DNA of 15,161 nucleotides from JARLFX01 sp036404255 (GTDB taxonomy: Bacteria > Acidobacteriota > Terriglobia > Terriglobales > Acidobacteriaceae). The DNA lies in contig DASWOP010000191.1 of the NCBI GenBank assembly GCA_036404255.1, positions 1 to 15,161 on the forward strand, read 5' to 3'. The notes under the pieces are model-generated. The model did no database searches and was not told where the DNA came from. It saw only the letters and a program-made list of their open reading frames with translations. Below are positions 1-5,525 of this stretch, one piece after another. How positions within the stretch are numbered: the stretch's first letter is position 1; the number at the start of each line of letters is the position of its first letter. The translations under genes and the position numbers were made by a program.

Positions 1-200
1 GTGAGGGTGACGACGCGCAGCCACTCGGATTCGGTGAGGGTGGGGGCTTCGCCGGTGGTGCCGCAGGAGATGAGAAAGCTGATGCCGCTGGTGACCTGCC
101 AGTCGACGAGGGCGGTGAGGGCTGGTTCGTCAACGCTTCCATCTGTCCGGAAGGGCGTGACCAGCGCGGTGCCGCAGCCGATAGGGGCTTGAATGTTCAT
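1..200 (-). CDS. dapA: 4-hydroxy-tetrahydrodipicolinate synthase, N-terminal part (partial)
   Basis: Reading the minus strand from the ATG at 200-198 gives a protein starting MNIQAPIGCGTALVTPF, then a segment with SCGTTGEAPTLTESE. This matches the first barrel strand and the GTTGE(A/S)xTL motif of DapA, whose threonines contact the pyruvate Schiff-base intermediate. The family condenses pyruvate with aspartate semialdehyde in the cytoplasm, the first committed step to diaminopimelate and lysine. Only about 66 residues are inside the window; the catalytic lysine lies outside. No Shine-Dalgarno is seen at normal distance; a TAAACT box sits 10 nt before the ATG. Asd, LysC and DapB, which act around this step, lie 7-10 kb downstream on the other strand, so the pathway is grouped but not one operon. 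Other aldolases of the same superfamily share this motif, but the context favours DapA. Confidence 0.9.
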   Translation of the reverse strand, partial: MNIQAPIGCGTALVTPFRTDGSVDEPALTALVDWQVTSGISFLISCGTTGEAPTLTESEWLRVVTL

Positions 201-210
201 GATGCGTACA

Positions 211-216
211 AGTTTA
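211..216 (-). promoter_or_regulatory. Possible -10 box for dapA
   Basis: TAAACT on the minus strand, ending 10 nt before the dapA ATG. It is identical to the -10 proposed for the tRNA-Ala promoter at 11117-11122. No good -35 hexamer is seen at 16-18 bp. If used, the mRNA leader would be only a few nucleotides. Confidence 0.3.
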
Positions 217-307
217 TCCTGTATGCGCGCCGGATTGATGCTGTGAATATGTTGGCTCGCCTTTAGGGTACCGAGGGAGTCTAAAAAGCAGGAAAACAGG
301 GCAAAAC

Positions 308-316
308 TGGTAGACT
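308..316 (+). promoter_or_regulatory. Possible extended -10 promoter of the lytic transglycosylase gene
   Basis: TGGTAGACT has the extended -10 form (TGn plus a TATAAT-like hexamer). Its last base is 8 nt before the ATG at 325, and no Shine-Dalgarno lies between. Transcription would start within one or two bases of the start codon, suggesting a leaderless message. No clear -35 is visible, which extended -10 promoters can tolerate. Confidence 0.4.
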
Positions 317-324
317 TAGAACAT

Positions 325-1062
325 ATGCGCAGGGTGCGGAGACAGGCGGGATTCGTGTGTGCCGGGGTGGCGATGTTGGCCGCTGGGGCAATGCCCGTGC
401 GCGCGCTGGAACGGATGACGCTGCGCGATGGAGCCACGTGGGATTGCGTGCGGCATGAGTCTGCAGGCGACCGCGTTCGCGTGTACACGAACGAAGAGAG
501 CTACATCGAGATCAAGGCTGCGGACATTGTGAGCGTGGATGTGTTGTCTGCGCCGGTTGCGGCGAAACCGGTGGAACAGATTGCCGTGAAGGCAAGCGCA
601 GGTGATTCGGCCAGACTGAGCAAAGCGGATTTGAACGAGATGCTGGCGAGTGCAGGGCAGCAACACAATATTGATGCTGACCTGCTGGCGAGCATTGTGA
701 TGGCTGAGAGCGGTGGTCAGCCGAAGGCGGTTTCACGCACGGGCGCGAAGGGCCTGATGCAGTTGATGCCGGGAACGGCACGCGAGATGAATGTTGCCGA
801 TAGCTTTGTGCCGCAGCAGAATATCGCGGGCGGAACACAGTATCTGGATGCGATGCTGACGCGGTATCACGACGATATTGCCAAGGCAGTGGCGGCGTAT
901 AACGCTGGGCCGGGCGCGGTGGACCGCTACCATGGCGTGCCTCCGTACCGCGAGACTCGGATGTATGTGGCGCGGGTGATTCGGGAGTTCAACCGGCGGA
1001 AGACTGCTGTGCTGCATGAACGGCGGGCGACGCTGGCGATGGCGATACCAGAGCTTAAGTAA
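325..1062 (+). CDS. Secreted lytic transglycosylase, SLT domain
   Basis: A 245-aa protein with an N-terminal signal peptide (arginines at 2-6, hydrophobic 9-22, likely cleavage near VRA at 25-27). Residues about 30-75 form a small strand-rich segment beginning MTLRDG. An SLT (goose-lysozyme-like) domain covers about 100-225. Its motifs are all present: AESGG with the catalytic glutamate E128, GLMQLMP at 143-149, AYNAGP at 191-196, and a closing TRMYVARV. Enzymes of this family cleave the MurNAc-GlcNAc bond of peptidoglycan and form 1,6-anhydro ends in the periplasm. The gene stands alone, divergent from dapA with 124 bp between. The start at 325 keeps the whole signal peptide; it has no Shine-Dalgarno but a -10-like box just upstream. 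Whether it serves wall turnover or insertion of an envelope machine cannot be told from the sequence. Confidence 0.93.
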   Translation: MRRVRRQAGFVCAGVAMLAAGAMPVRALERMTLRDGATWDCVRHESAGDRVRVYTNEESYIEIKAADIVSVDVLSAPVAAKPVEQIAVKASAGDSARLSKADLNEMLASAGQQHNIDADLLASIVMAESGGQPKAVSRTGAKGLMQLMPGTAREMNVADSFVPQQNIAGGTQYLDAMLTRYHDDIAKAVAAYNAGPGAVDRYHGVPPYRETRMYVARVIREFNRRKTAVLHERRATLAMAIPELK

Positions 1063-1144
1063 ATTTGGAAGCAGTACGAACATCGCACCCGGGTCTCAGA
1101 TTTGTGGTCTCCGAGGAGAGCTGGGGTGGTACTGGCACCTGCAT

Positions 1145-1170
1145 CCCAGGTCTCAGAAGCGAGACCTGGG
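1145..1170. repeat. Perfect 10-bp inverted repeat, 6-nt loop
   Basis: CCCAGGTCTC at 1145-1154 pairs perfectly with GAGACCTGGG at 1161-1170 around the loop AGAAGC. The right arm is followed by GGCACCCA. There is no T-run after it, so it is not a typical intrinsic terminator. It looks like a dispersed REP-type palindrome. Confidence 0.8.
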
Positions 1171-1270
1171 GCACCCACTTCTGGGACTATAGAGCCGCTG
1201 CTTAATCTGAACAATCAAACATGCATCCGAAGCGAGCAGAAAAATCCTGCGAAGGTCGCGCTTTGCGCGA

Positions 1271-1312
1271 TGCCCACCTTAGCCACGATAATGCCGTGGC
1301 GAAGATGGGGCA
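1271..1312. repeat. Imperfect palindrome with GCCACG/CGTGGC core
   Basis: The core arms GCCACG (1282-1287) and CGTGGC (1295-1300) enclose a 7-nt loop. The flanks TGCCCACCTTA and GAAGATGGGGCA extend the pairing imperfectly. The right end GGGGCACCC resembles the sequence after the palindrome at 1145-1170 (GGGGCACCC(A)), suggesting related element ends. Confidence 0.65.
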
Positions 1313-1346
1313 CCCGCCGCGTGGAGGATGCTGGCGGTGTGGTAGA

Positions 1347-1383
1347 AAAGCAGATTCCGCCGCTGCGCAGCGGAATGACAAAA
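1347..1383. repeat. Dispersed palindromic repeat, GCAGATTCCG..CGGAATGACAA family (copy 1)
   Basis: AAAAGCAGATTCCG is followed by the 12-bp perfect palindrome CGCTGCGCAGCG (1361-1372) and GGAATGACAAAA. The arms ATTCCGC (1354-1360) and GCGGAAT (1370-1376) pair perfectly. A second copy with the same outer sequence and a different core is at 9847-9884. Confidence 0.8.
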
Positions 1384-1454
1384 ATTGTTGAATGGCAAGA
1401 ATGCGGAATGACAAAAGCTGCGGAATGACAAAAGCTGCTGAATGACAAAACTTC
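1371..1454 (+). repeat. Short tandem repeat of CGGAATGACAAAAGCTG
   Basis: Two identical 17-bp units lie at 1404-1420 and 1421-1437, followed by a diverged unit at 1438-1454 (CTGAATGACAAAACTTC). Less regular units lie upstream at 1371-1390 and 1388-1403. The array appears to have grown from the right arm of the palindrome at 1347-1383. Confidence 0.8.
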
Positions 1455-1469
1455 AAGACAAACTCAAAC

Positions 1470-1475
1470 TAAACT
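1470..1475 (+). promoter_or_regulatory. Possible -10 box for the flippase-like gene
   Basis: TAAACT lies 6 nt before the ATG at 1482, and there is no Shine-Dalgarno. If it is a -10 box, the first transcribed base would be about the A of the start codon. It sits only 15 bp after the end of the tandem repeat. No clear -35 is seen. Confidence 0.3.
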
Positions 1476-1481
1476 GAATCC

Positions 1482-2531
1482 ATGAAGAATTCGCGTCTGT
1501 GGGGCGTTGTGGTGCTGCTTTTGCTGGCGGCGGTGGTGTTTGTGTTTCGCGGACGCATCCACTTTGATGTGCATAGCTTTGTGGCGGAGGTGCGCCAGAT
1601 TGATGGCCGTCATGTGGCTGCGGGCGTGGCGCTGATCCTGGGGTGCTACTGGCTGCGGGCGCTGCGCTGGGCGCTGTTTCTGCGGCCACTTCGCTCCGAC
1701 GAGGCTCCGAAGCGGGTGACGGCGCTGAATGTGCTGGGATCGCAGTTCATCGGGTTTACCGCAGTGGCGCTGTTTGGGCGGCTGGCGGACCTGACGCGGC
1801 CCTACCTGGTGGCGAAGCGGACGCAGCTTTCGGTGAGTTCGCAGATCGCGGTGTATACCGTGGAGCGGATGTTTGACCTGGGTTCGGCGGCGCTGATCTT
1901 TTCCGGCGCGCTGGCGTTTATGCCGAAGACTCCGCCGATGCCGCATGCCGAGGTGATCGCGCGGGTGGGGCGGGGGAGTCTGTTGGCAACGCTGGCGCTG
2001 GCTGTTTTCGCGGTGGTGCTGCGCGTGACTGGCGAGACGATTGCGCGGTTCGCGAGGGTGGTGTTTGGCGCAATCTCGGCGAAGCTGGGAGAGAGCGTGG
2101 CGGAGAAGATTCGCGGCTTTCGCGATGGGTTGCGCGTAGTAACCAGCGTGGGCGAATTTGCGTATGCGCTGGGGCTTTCGCTGGCGATGTGGATGATGAT
2201 TGCGATGGCGTATGTGCAGTCCGTCCACGCGTTCCGGGGGACGCCTCAACTGGCGCAGATGAGCTTTTCGCAGACGATGCTGCTGATGGGATCGAGCATT
2301 GCGGGGTCGGTGATTCAACTACCCATTGTGGGCTGGTTTTCGCAGATCGGGGTGACGGCGGCGGCGATGACCGGGCTGTTTGGCGTGCGCGTGGAGACGG
2401 CGACGGCTTGCGGCGCGGTGATCCTGGCGGTGTGTTCGCTGAGTGTGATTCCGGTGGGGCTGATCTACGCGCAGTTTGAGCAGGTATCGCTGAAGAAGGT
2501 GGCGGAAGAGAGCGCGGAGGCGGAGAAGTAA
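1482..2531 (+). CDS. Flippase-like integral membrane protein (LPG_synthase_TM / UPF0104 family)
   Basis: A 349-aa polytopic membrane protein with hydrophobic segments near 7-23, 44-68, 85-105, 130-148, 165-183, 225-245, 263-284 and 308-330. The family signature is visible as GCYWLRALRWALFL (54-67), then a loop with GRLADLTRPYLVAKR (99-113) and a VERMFDLG segment (127-134). The domain is shared by stand-alone putative lipid or glycan flippases and by the membrane part of lysylphosphatidylglycerol synthase; the C-terminal aminoacyl-transferase domain of MprF is absent here. Substrate is unknown. The C-terminus ends in a charged tail, AEESAEAEK, whose coding sequence is repeated 166 bp downstream. 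The start has no Shine-Dalgarno but a TAAACT box 6 nt upstream. G-ending codons dominate, as in most plus-strand neighbours. Confidence 0.85.
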   Translation: MKNSRLWGVVVLLLLAAVVFVFRGRIHFDVHSFVAEVRQIDGRHVAAGVALILGCYWLRALRWALFLRPLRSDEAPKRVTALNVLGSQFIGFTAVALFGRLADLTRPYLVAKRTQLSVSSQIAVYTVERMFDLGSAALIFSGALAFMPKTPPMPHAEVIARVGRGSLLATLALAVFAVVLRVTGETIARFARVVFGAISAKLGESVAEKIRGFRDGLRVVTSVGEFAYALGLSLAMWMMIAMAYVQSVHAFRGTPQLAQMSFSQTMLLMGSSIAGSVIQLPIVGWFSQIGVTAAAMTGLFGVRVETATACGAVILAVCSLSVIPVGLIYAQFEQVSLKKVAEESAEAEK

Positions 2532-2699
2532 GTTTCTTCCAGCGCATGGAATTCTGGCGGTTCAGAAGAATATTCTTTGGGCGTTTGTGCGGCGGAAGCT
2601 CTTTGCCGGCAAGGGTGACGCTCAGACCTTCTGGATTCTTCGCAGAATGACTCGGGCGAGATGGGTGACGAAAGAGAGCGCTGAGGCGGAGAAGTAAGT
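2492..2699 (+). repeat. Direct duplication of the flippase-like gene's 3' end
   Basis: The 42 bp at 2492-2533, including the stop codon, recur at 2658-2699 with 7 mismatches, only 3 of them in the last 35 bp. The second copy still reads VTKESAEAEK-stop in frame, against VAEESAEAEK-stop in the gene. The 124 bp between carry ATTCTTCGCAGAATGAC (2635-2651), a member of a repeat family seen elsewhere. The arrangement looks like an insertion or slippage event that restored the gene's tail. Confidence 0.8.
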
Positions 2700-2754
2700 G
2701 GTCGTGCGGTGTCTTCTGTGCATCCAACCCGAGTGGACGTGTGGAGGCTAACTG

Positions 2755-3183
2755 GTGGATGACCTACAGCGTAGTACCGTTCCACAGACCGTTGCGCGGA
2801 TTGCGCTCGGCGCCATGCTCGTCTTTGCAGGCACGTCGCACCTTACCTGGTCGCGAGGGGAGTTTCAGGCGCAGGTTCCTCCATGGGTCCCACTCAATAC
2901 GGACCTTGTGGTTGTCCTTTCCGGGATTGCTGAGATCGCGTTAGGAGCCGCGTTGCTCTTTCTGACGCGTCAGAAGGTCCGTGTGGGTTGGATTGCCGGT
3001 ATCTTCTTTGTGTGTGTCTTCCCCGGAAATATCGCCCAGCTCACGGAACATCGGGATGCTTTCGGGCTGAACAGCGATTTGGCCAGAACCATTCGTCTGT
3101 TCTTCCAGCCGCTGCTTGTGGCATGGGCTCTGTGGTCGACTGGGGCGTGGCAAAACGCCCGCCGGAAGCGGCTAGAGAAATAG
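2755..3183 (+). CDS. DoxX-like small membrane protein
   Basis: A 142-aa protein with four predicted helices (about 11-30, 50-71, 76-95, 112-130). FAGTSHLT (24-31) followed by EFQAQVPPWVP (36-46), SGIAEIALGAALL (56-68) and VFPGNIAQ (88-95) match the DoxX/DoxD-type pattern of quinone-interacting or thiol-redox membrane proteins. No function can be assigned beyond that. The start is GTG at 2755, chosen because GGAGG at 2743-2747 lies 7 nt upstream. The C-terminus is basic (RRKRLEK), probably cytoplasmic. The gene lacks the strong G excess of its plus-strand neighbours (in 2881-2940, 17 G and 17 C) and lies right after the duplicated gene tail, so it may be a later arrival. It ends 57 bp from a convergent gene. 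Confidence 0.75.
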   Translation: MDDLQRSTVPQTVARIALGAMLVFAGTSHLTWSRGEFQAQVPPWVPLNTDLVVVLSGIAEIALGAALLFLTRQKVRVGWIAGIFFVCVFPGNIAQLTEHRDAFGLNSDLARTIRLFFQPLLVAWALWSTGAWQNARRKRLEK

Positions 3184-3240
3184 CGCAGATACACGTCTAG
3201 TCACCAGAGCGGCGGGGCCCAGAACGAGAGGGTGAGAGCC

Positions 3241-4812
3241 TTACTGGGCCAGCTCGGCGGTGCCGATTCTGGCGGAGACGGCATCACGGATAACGAAGCG
3301 CAGCCGCCTGGAGCCTTTGGGGATATCGACGGGAATCTGGAAGATGACGGTTTCCGGTGAGGGTTGGTTTGCCTTCCGTTCAGACTGCAGTTCGCGCGCG
3401 CTGTGGGCGAGAATCTTATTCTTGCCATCGAATGCGACGCTCATGCCGGTGACTTCCGCGAAGGAAGAGCCATTGGGCTGTGGCGTCCAACTGAGCTGAC
3501 TGGGTGGGACGGAGATCAGCCAGGTCTTCTGGTCGTCACTCTTCTTTACCGTGATGGCGAGGCCGTTGTAGGCCATGGTGCTGAGCGCTGCCTGGGAGAG
3601 ATCAAGCTGCAGGAGGCGCTTGCGCTGGTCGGCGGGAAGGGTGACGTCAGCGGCTGCGTTATTGGCGTTCGCGGTCTCCGGGTAGTAGCCCTCGCGGGTG
3701 ACGGCGGTCAAATTGGGATCGGAGAGCTTAATGACGATCTTGCGGTATTTGACGGCATCTTCGTTGGGATTGGTGGGGGAGTAGGAGAGGGTGTAGTAGT
3801 TGGCACCCTCATCGACGGTGGAGGCGATCTCGTTGTTGATGTCGTTGCGCGAGTAGAGGATCTGGCCACCGGTGGCGGGGGCGAACTGGTTGAAGTCTAC
3901 ATCGGCGCCGAAGGGATCGTAATCGACCATCGTGGAGCTGTCATCGTCGTCGCCGGGAACCATGACGCCGACGGTGGCGGAGTCGTTGGCGGTGGGATTG
4001 ATGTAGTTCAGGGTGACGCGGTCGGCCAGCAGCGTCTGGGTGAGGCGGCGGGTGAGGTCACCCATGGCCTTGATGGTGGCGTCGTCGGCGCCGACGAGGT
4101 TGACGCCGGGAGCATTGACGCCAACCCAGATCACGTTTTTGCGGCCAGGCGTGCCGCGGGTGGCCTCGGCGATCTGCAGCAGGGAGGCCATGGACTGGGC
4201 GATGCGCTCGGTGGCTCCGGGGCCGCTTTTGCCGCTCTGGGCGAGCTTCCAGGGGTATTCGGGGAAGTGCTTCTTGAGGGCGCTGAGGACGTCTGCGCGG
4301 TTCTGGGTGTAGTCACGCAGGAGCTGGAACTTGGTGTTGCTGGCGACCAGGAGGGCGGTGGGCTGCTTGAGCACCTCGGGTTGGGCGAGGAGGTACTTCT
4401 CCAACTCGTGGCGGGCGTAGGCCATGTCAGCGAACTGGGTATTGAGTTCATCGAGCACGAGCAGGGTGATGGGGGCATCGCCGATCTTTGGGAGGTCGGC
4501 CGCGGAGGTAACAATCGCCTTGCCGGCGGTGGCAGCGGGCATTACGTGGGCGGCGGGCAGCTCAAAGGTGCGGATCTTCTGGGGCTGCTTGTCTTCCAGG
4601 ACAGTGAAGTCTTCCTTTTTCAGGTTGGTGACGATGTGGCCCTTTTTGTCTTTCACCACCACGTCCAGCACGACGATGCGGGTGTTGACGCGGAAGACGG
4701 CTGAGGAGTTCGCCTGGGCTGCGAGGGGGGCCGCGGCCGGGAAGGCAAGCAGTGAAAGCGAGGCGGCTACGACGAGGCGGCGGAACGAAAGACGGGAAGA
4801 GCAGGCGGGCAT
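3241..4812 (-). CDS. Secreted VWFA-domain protein (acidobacterial VWFA-related family)
   Basis: 523 aa. The signal peptide has RR at 11-12, a hydrophobic stretch 13-30 and probable cleavage near AAQA (31-34). FRVNTRIVVLDVVVKDKKG (40-58) and LKKEDFTVLEDKQPQKI (64-80) are the N-terminal strand block typical of the VWFA-related family abundant in Acidobacteria (the TIGR03436 type). A VWA fold follows: LLVLDELNT (117-125) at the place of the metal site, GRKNVIWVG (223-231), and YYTLSYSP (339-346). The C-terminal 380-523 is a further strand-rich region. The classical DxSxS metal motif reads DELNT. Role unknown; probably periplasmic or cell-surface protein binding. The start at 4812 is chosen over upstream ATGs because it has GGAG 6 nt before it and begins the signal peptide. 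A long open frame on the opposite strand (3364-4704) is a composition artefact. Confidence 0.88.
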   Translation of the reverse strand: MPACSSRLSFRRLVVAASLSLLAFPAAAPLAAQANSSAVFRVNTRIVVLDVVVKDKKGHIVTNLKKEDFTVLEDKQPQKIRTFELPAAHVMPAATAGKAIVTSAADLPKIGDAPITLLVLDELNTQFADMAYARHELEKYLLAQPEVLKQPTALLVASNTKFQLLRDYTQNRADVLSALKKHFPEYPWKLAQSGKSGPGATERIAQSMASLLQIAEATRGTPGRKNVIWVGVNAPGVNLVGADDATIKAMGDLTRRLTQTLLADRVTLNYINPTANDSATVGVMVPGDDDDSSTMVDYDPFGADVDFNQFAPATGGQILYSRNDINNEIASTVDEGANYYTLSYSPTNPNEDAVKYRKIVIKLSDPNLTAVTREGYYPETANANNAAADVTLPADQRKRLLQLDLSQAALSTMAYNGLAITVKKSDDQKTWLISVPPSQLSWTPQPNGSSFAEVTGMSVAFDGKNKILAHSARELQSERKANQPSPETVIFQIPVDIPKGSRRLRFVIRDAVSARIGTAELAQ

Positions 4813-4899
4813 GCAGTCTCCGGATCGGATGGGGAGTTCCTGAATTTTTTGCGTCGACCCCATCGTAAACCCTGGAGAGAGGCGAAGGTTGTGGCGCAC

Positions 4900-4908
4900 T
4901 GCTAGAAT
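4900..4908 (+). promoter_or_regulatory. Possible extended -10 promoter of nrdR
   Basis: TGCTAGAAT, an extended -10 element with five of six matches to TATAAT, ends 8 nt before the nrdR ATG at 4917. This is the same spacing as the transglycosylase gene. There is no Shine-Dalgarno. No NrdR-box repeat was recognised. Confidence 0.45.
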
Positions 4909-4916
4909 CGGTGCTG

Positions 4917-5387
4917 ATGAAATGCCCATATTGTGGTCATCTACAAGATAAGGTTGTGGATTCGCGCGAGAGCAAGGAGGCGGACTCGATCCGCCGCCGG
5001 CGCGAATGCGAGGGATGCAACAAGCGCTTCACCACGTATGAACGCATCGACGAGATTCCGTACATGGTGGTGAAGAAGGACGGGCGGCGCGAGAAGTTTG
5101 AGCGGCAGAAGGTGCTGACCGGGATCCTGCACTCCTGCCAGAAGCGGCCGGTGCCGGCGAATTCGCTGGAGAGCATCGTGGATGAGGCGGAGGCGTTCAT
5201 TATCGACTCGGCTGAACGCGAACGCACCACGCGCGAGGTGGGCGAGCTGATTATGTCGCGGCTGAAAGAGCTGGATACAGTGGCGTATATTCGCTACGCG
5301 AGCGTGCACCGGGATTTCAAGGACGTGCGCGAGTTCAAGGCGGAGCTGGAGCAGTTGCTGAACCGGGAGAAGAGAAGCAGGGATTAG
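4917..5387 (+). CDS. nrdR: Transcriptional repressor NrdR
   Basis: A 156-aa protein of the family's usual length. It starts with the zinc ribbon MKCPYCG, with cysteines 3, 6, 31 and 34 (CPYC..CEGC), and the conserved VVDSRESKEADSIRRRREC. An ATP-cone domain follows (about 46-136: IPYMVVKKDGRREKF, and AYIRYASVHRDFKD at 123-136). NrdR senses ATP/dATP through the cone and represses ribonucleotide reductase genes. The start at 4917 is used rather than the in-frame GTG at 4911 because MKCPYCG is the invariant N-terminus. The gene is divergent from the VWFA gene with 104 bp between. Oddity: the last codons and the TAG stop fall inside a GGGATTA heptad repeat (5380-5410), so the C-terminal SRD is written by the repeat. 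Confidence 0.96.
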   Translation: MKCPYCGHLQDKVVDSRESKEADSIRRRRECEGCNKRFTTYERIDEIPYMVVKKDGRREKFERQKVLTGILHSCQKRPVPANSLESIVDEAEAFIIDSAERERTTREVGELIMSRLKELDTVAYIRYASVHRDFKDVREFKAELEQLLNREKRSRD

Positions 5388-5410
5388 GGAATAGGGATTA
5401 GGGATTAGGG
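5380..5410 (+). repeat. GGGATTA heptad repeat overlapping the nrdR stop
   Basis: Four heptads (GGGATTA, GGGAATA, GGGATTA, GGGATTA) plus GGG. The stop codon of nrdR (5385-5387) lies in the first. The inverted sequence CTAATCCCT at 5492-5500, continuing as GTTCCCTG to 5508, closes the intergenic region. A further copy, GCAGGAATTAGGGAATAGG, is at 6676-6694 and differs by one base from 5378-5396. Confidence 0.85.
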
Positions 5411-5455
5411 TTTGAAGCAGCCACGGGCTTGTTTGCAGTTGTAGGGGCATTCGAG

Positions 5456-5476
5456 ATTCTTCGCTTCGCTCAGAAT
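5456..5476. repeat. Palindromic repeat ATTCT..AGAAT(GAC)
   Basis: Arms ATTCT (5456-5460) and AGAAT (5472-5476) around TCGCTTCGCTC, followed by GACA. The same arms with a shorter loop (TCGC) are at 2635-2648. A related TTCGACTTCGCTCAGGG sequence is at 10705-10721. Confidence 0.7.
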
Positions 5477-5491
5477 GACAATTTTGGTTTT

Positions 5492-5508
5492 CTAATCCCT
5501 GTTCCCTG
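5492..5508 (-). repeat. Inverted partner of the GGGATTA heptads
   Basis: CTAATCCCTGTTCCCTG is the reverse complement of two heptad-like units (CAGGGAACAGGGATTAG). It ends 4 nt before the GGAGG ribosome binding site (5513-5517) of the cupredoxin-like gene. It can pair with 5379-5387 over 9 bp. Confidence 0.75.
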
Positions 5509-5525
5509 TTTTGGAGGTTTTTGCG

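Larger units (their letters stand above)
1063..1481 (+). other. Non-coding, repeat-rich 419-bp interval
   Basis: No convincing gene. The short open frames here are translations of repeats (for example a minus-strand frame repeating 'FVIP'). In order it holds a perfect inverted repeat at 1145-1170, an imperfect long palindrome at 1271-1312, a GATTCCG..CGGAATGAC palindrome at 1347-1383, a tandem run of GGAATGACAAAA units to 1454, and a possible promoter at 1470-1475. Confidence 0.75.

Noticed and set aside
1102..1448. Open frames of about 77-108 codons on both strands between the transglycosylase and flippase-like genes
   Set aside because: They translate the palindromic and tandem repeats, shown by repeated FVIP and similar peptides; no ribosome site.
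3364..4704. 446-codon open frame on the plus strand, antisense to the VWFA gene
   Set aside because: Glycine/valine-rich low-complexity translation without domains. It mirrors a well-recognised gene on the minus strand and arises from the C-ending codons there.
4813..4929. Longer start for the VWFA gene (ATG at 4863 or GTG/ATG near 4929)
   Set aside because: It would put 17-39 residues before an otherwise well-placed signal peptide and run into the nrdR promoter. ATG 4812 has GGAG 6 nt upstream.
5380..5508. Telomere-related sequence
   Set aside because: Only four heptads inside a chromosome between two genes. The resemblance to GGGATTA-type telomere repeats is most likely coincidental; treated as a dispersed repeat.
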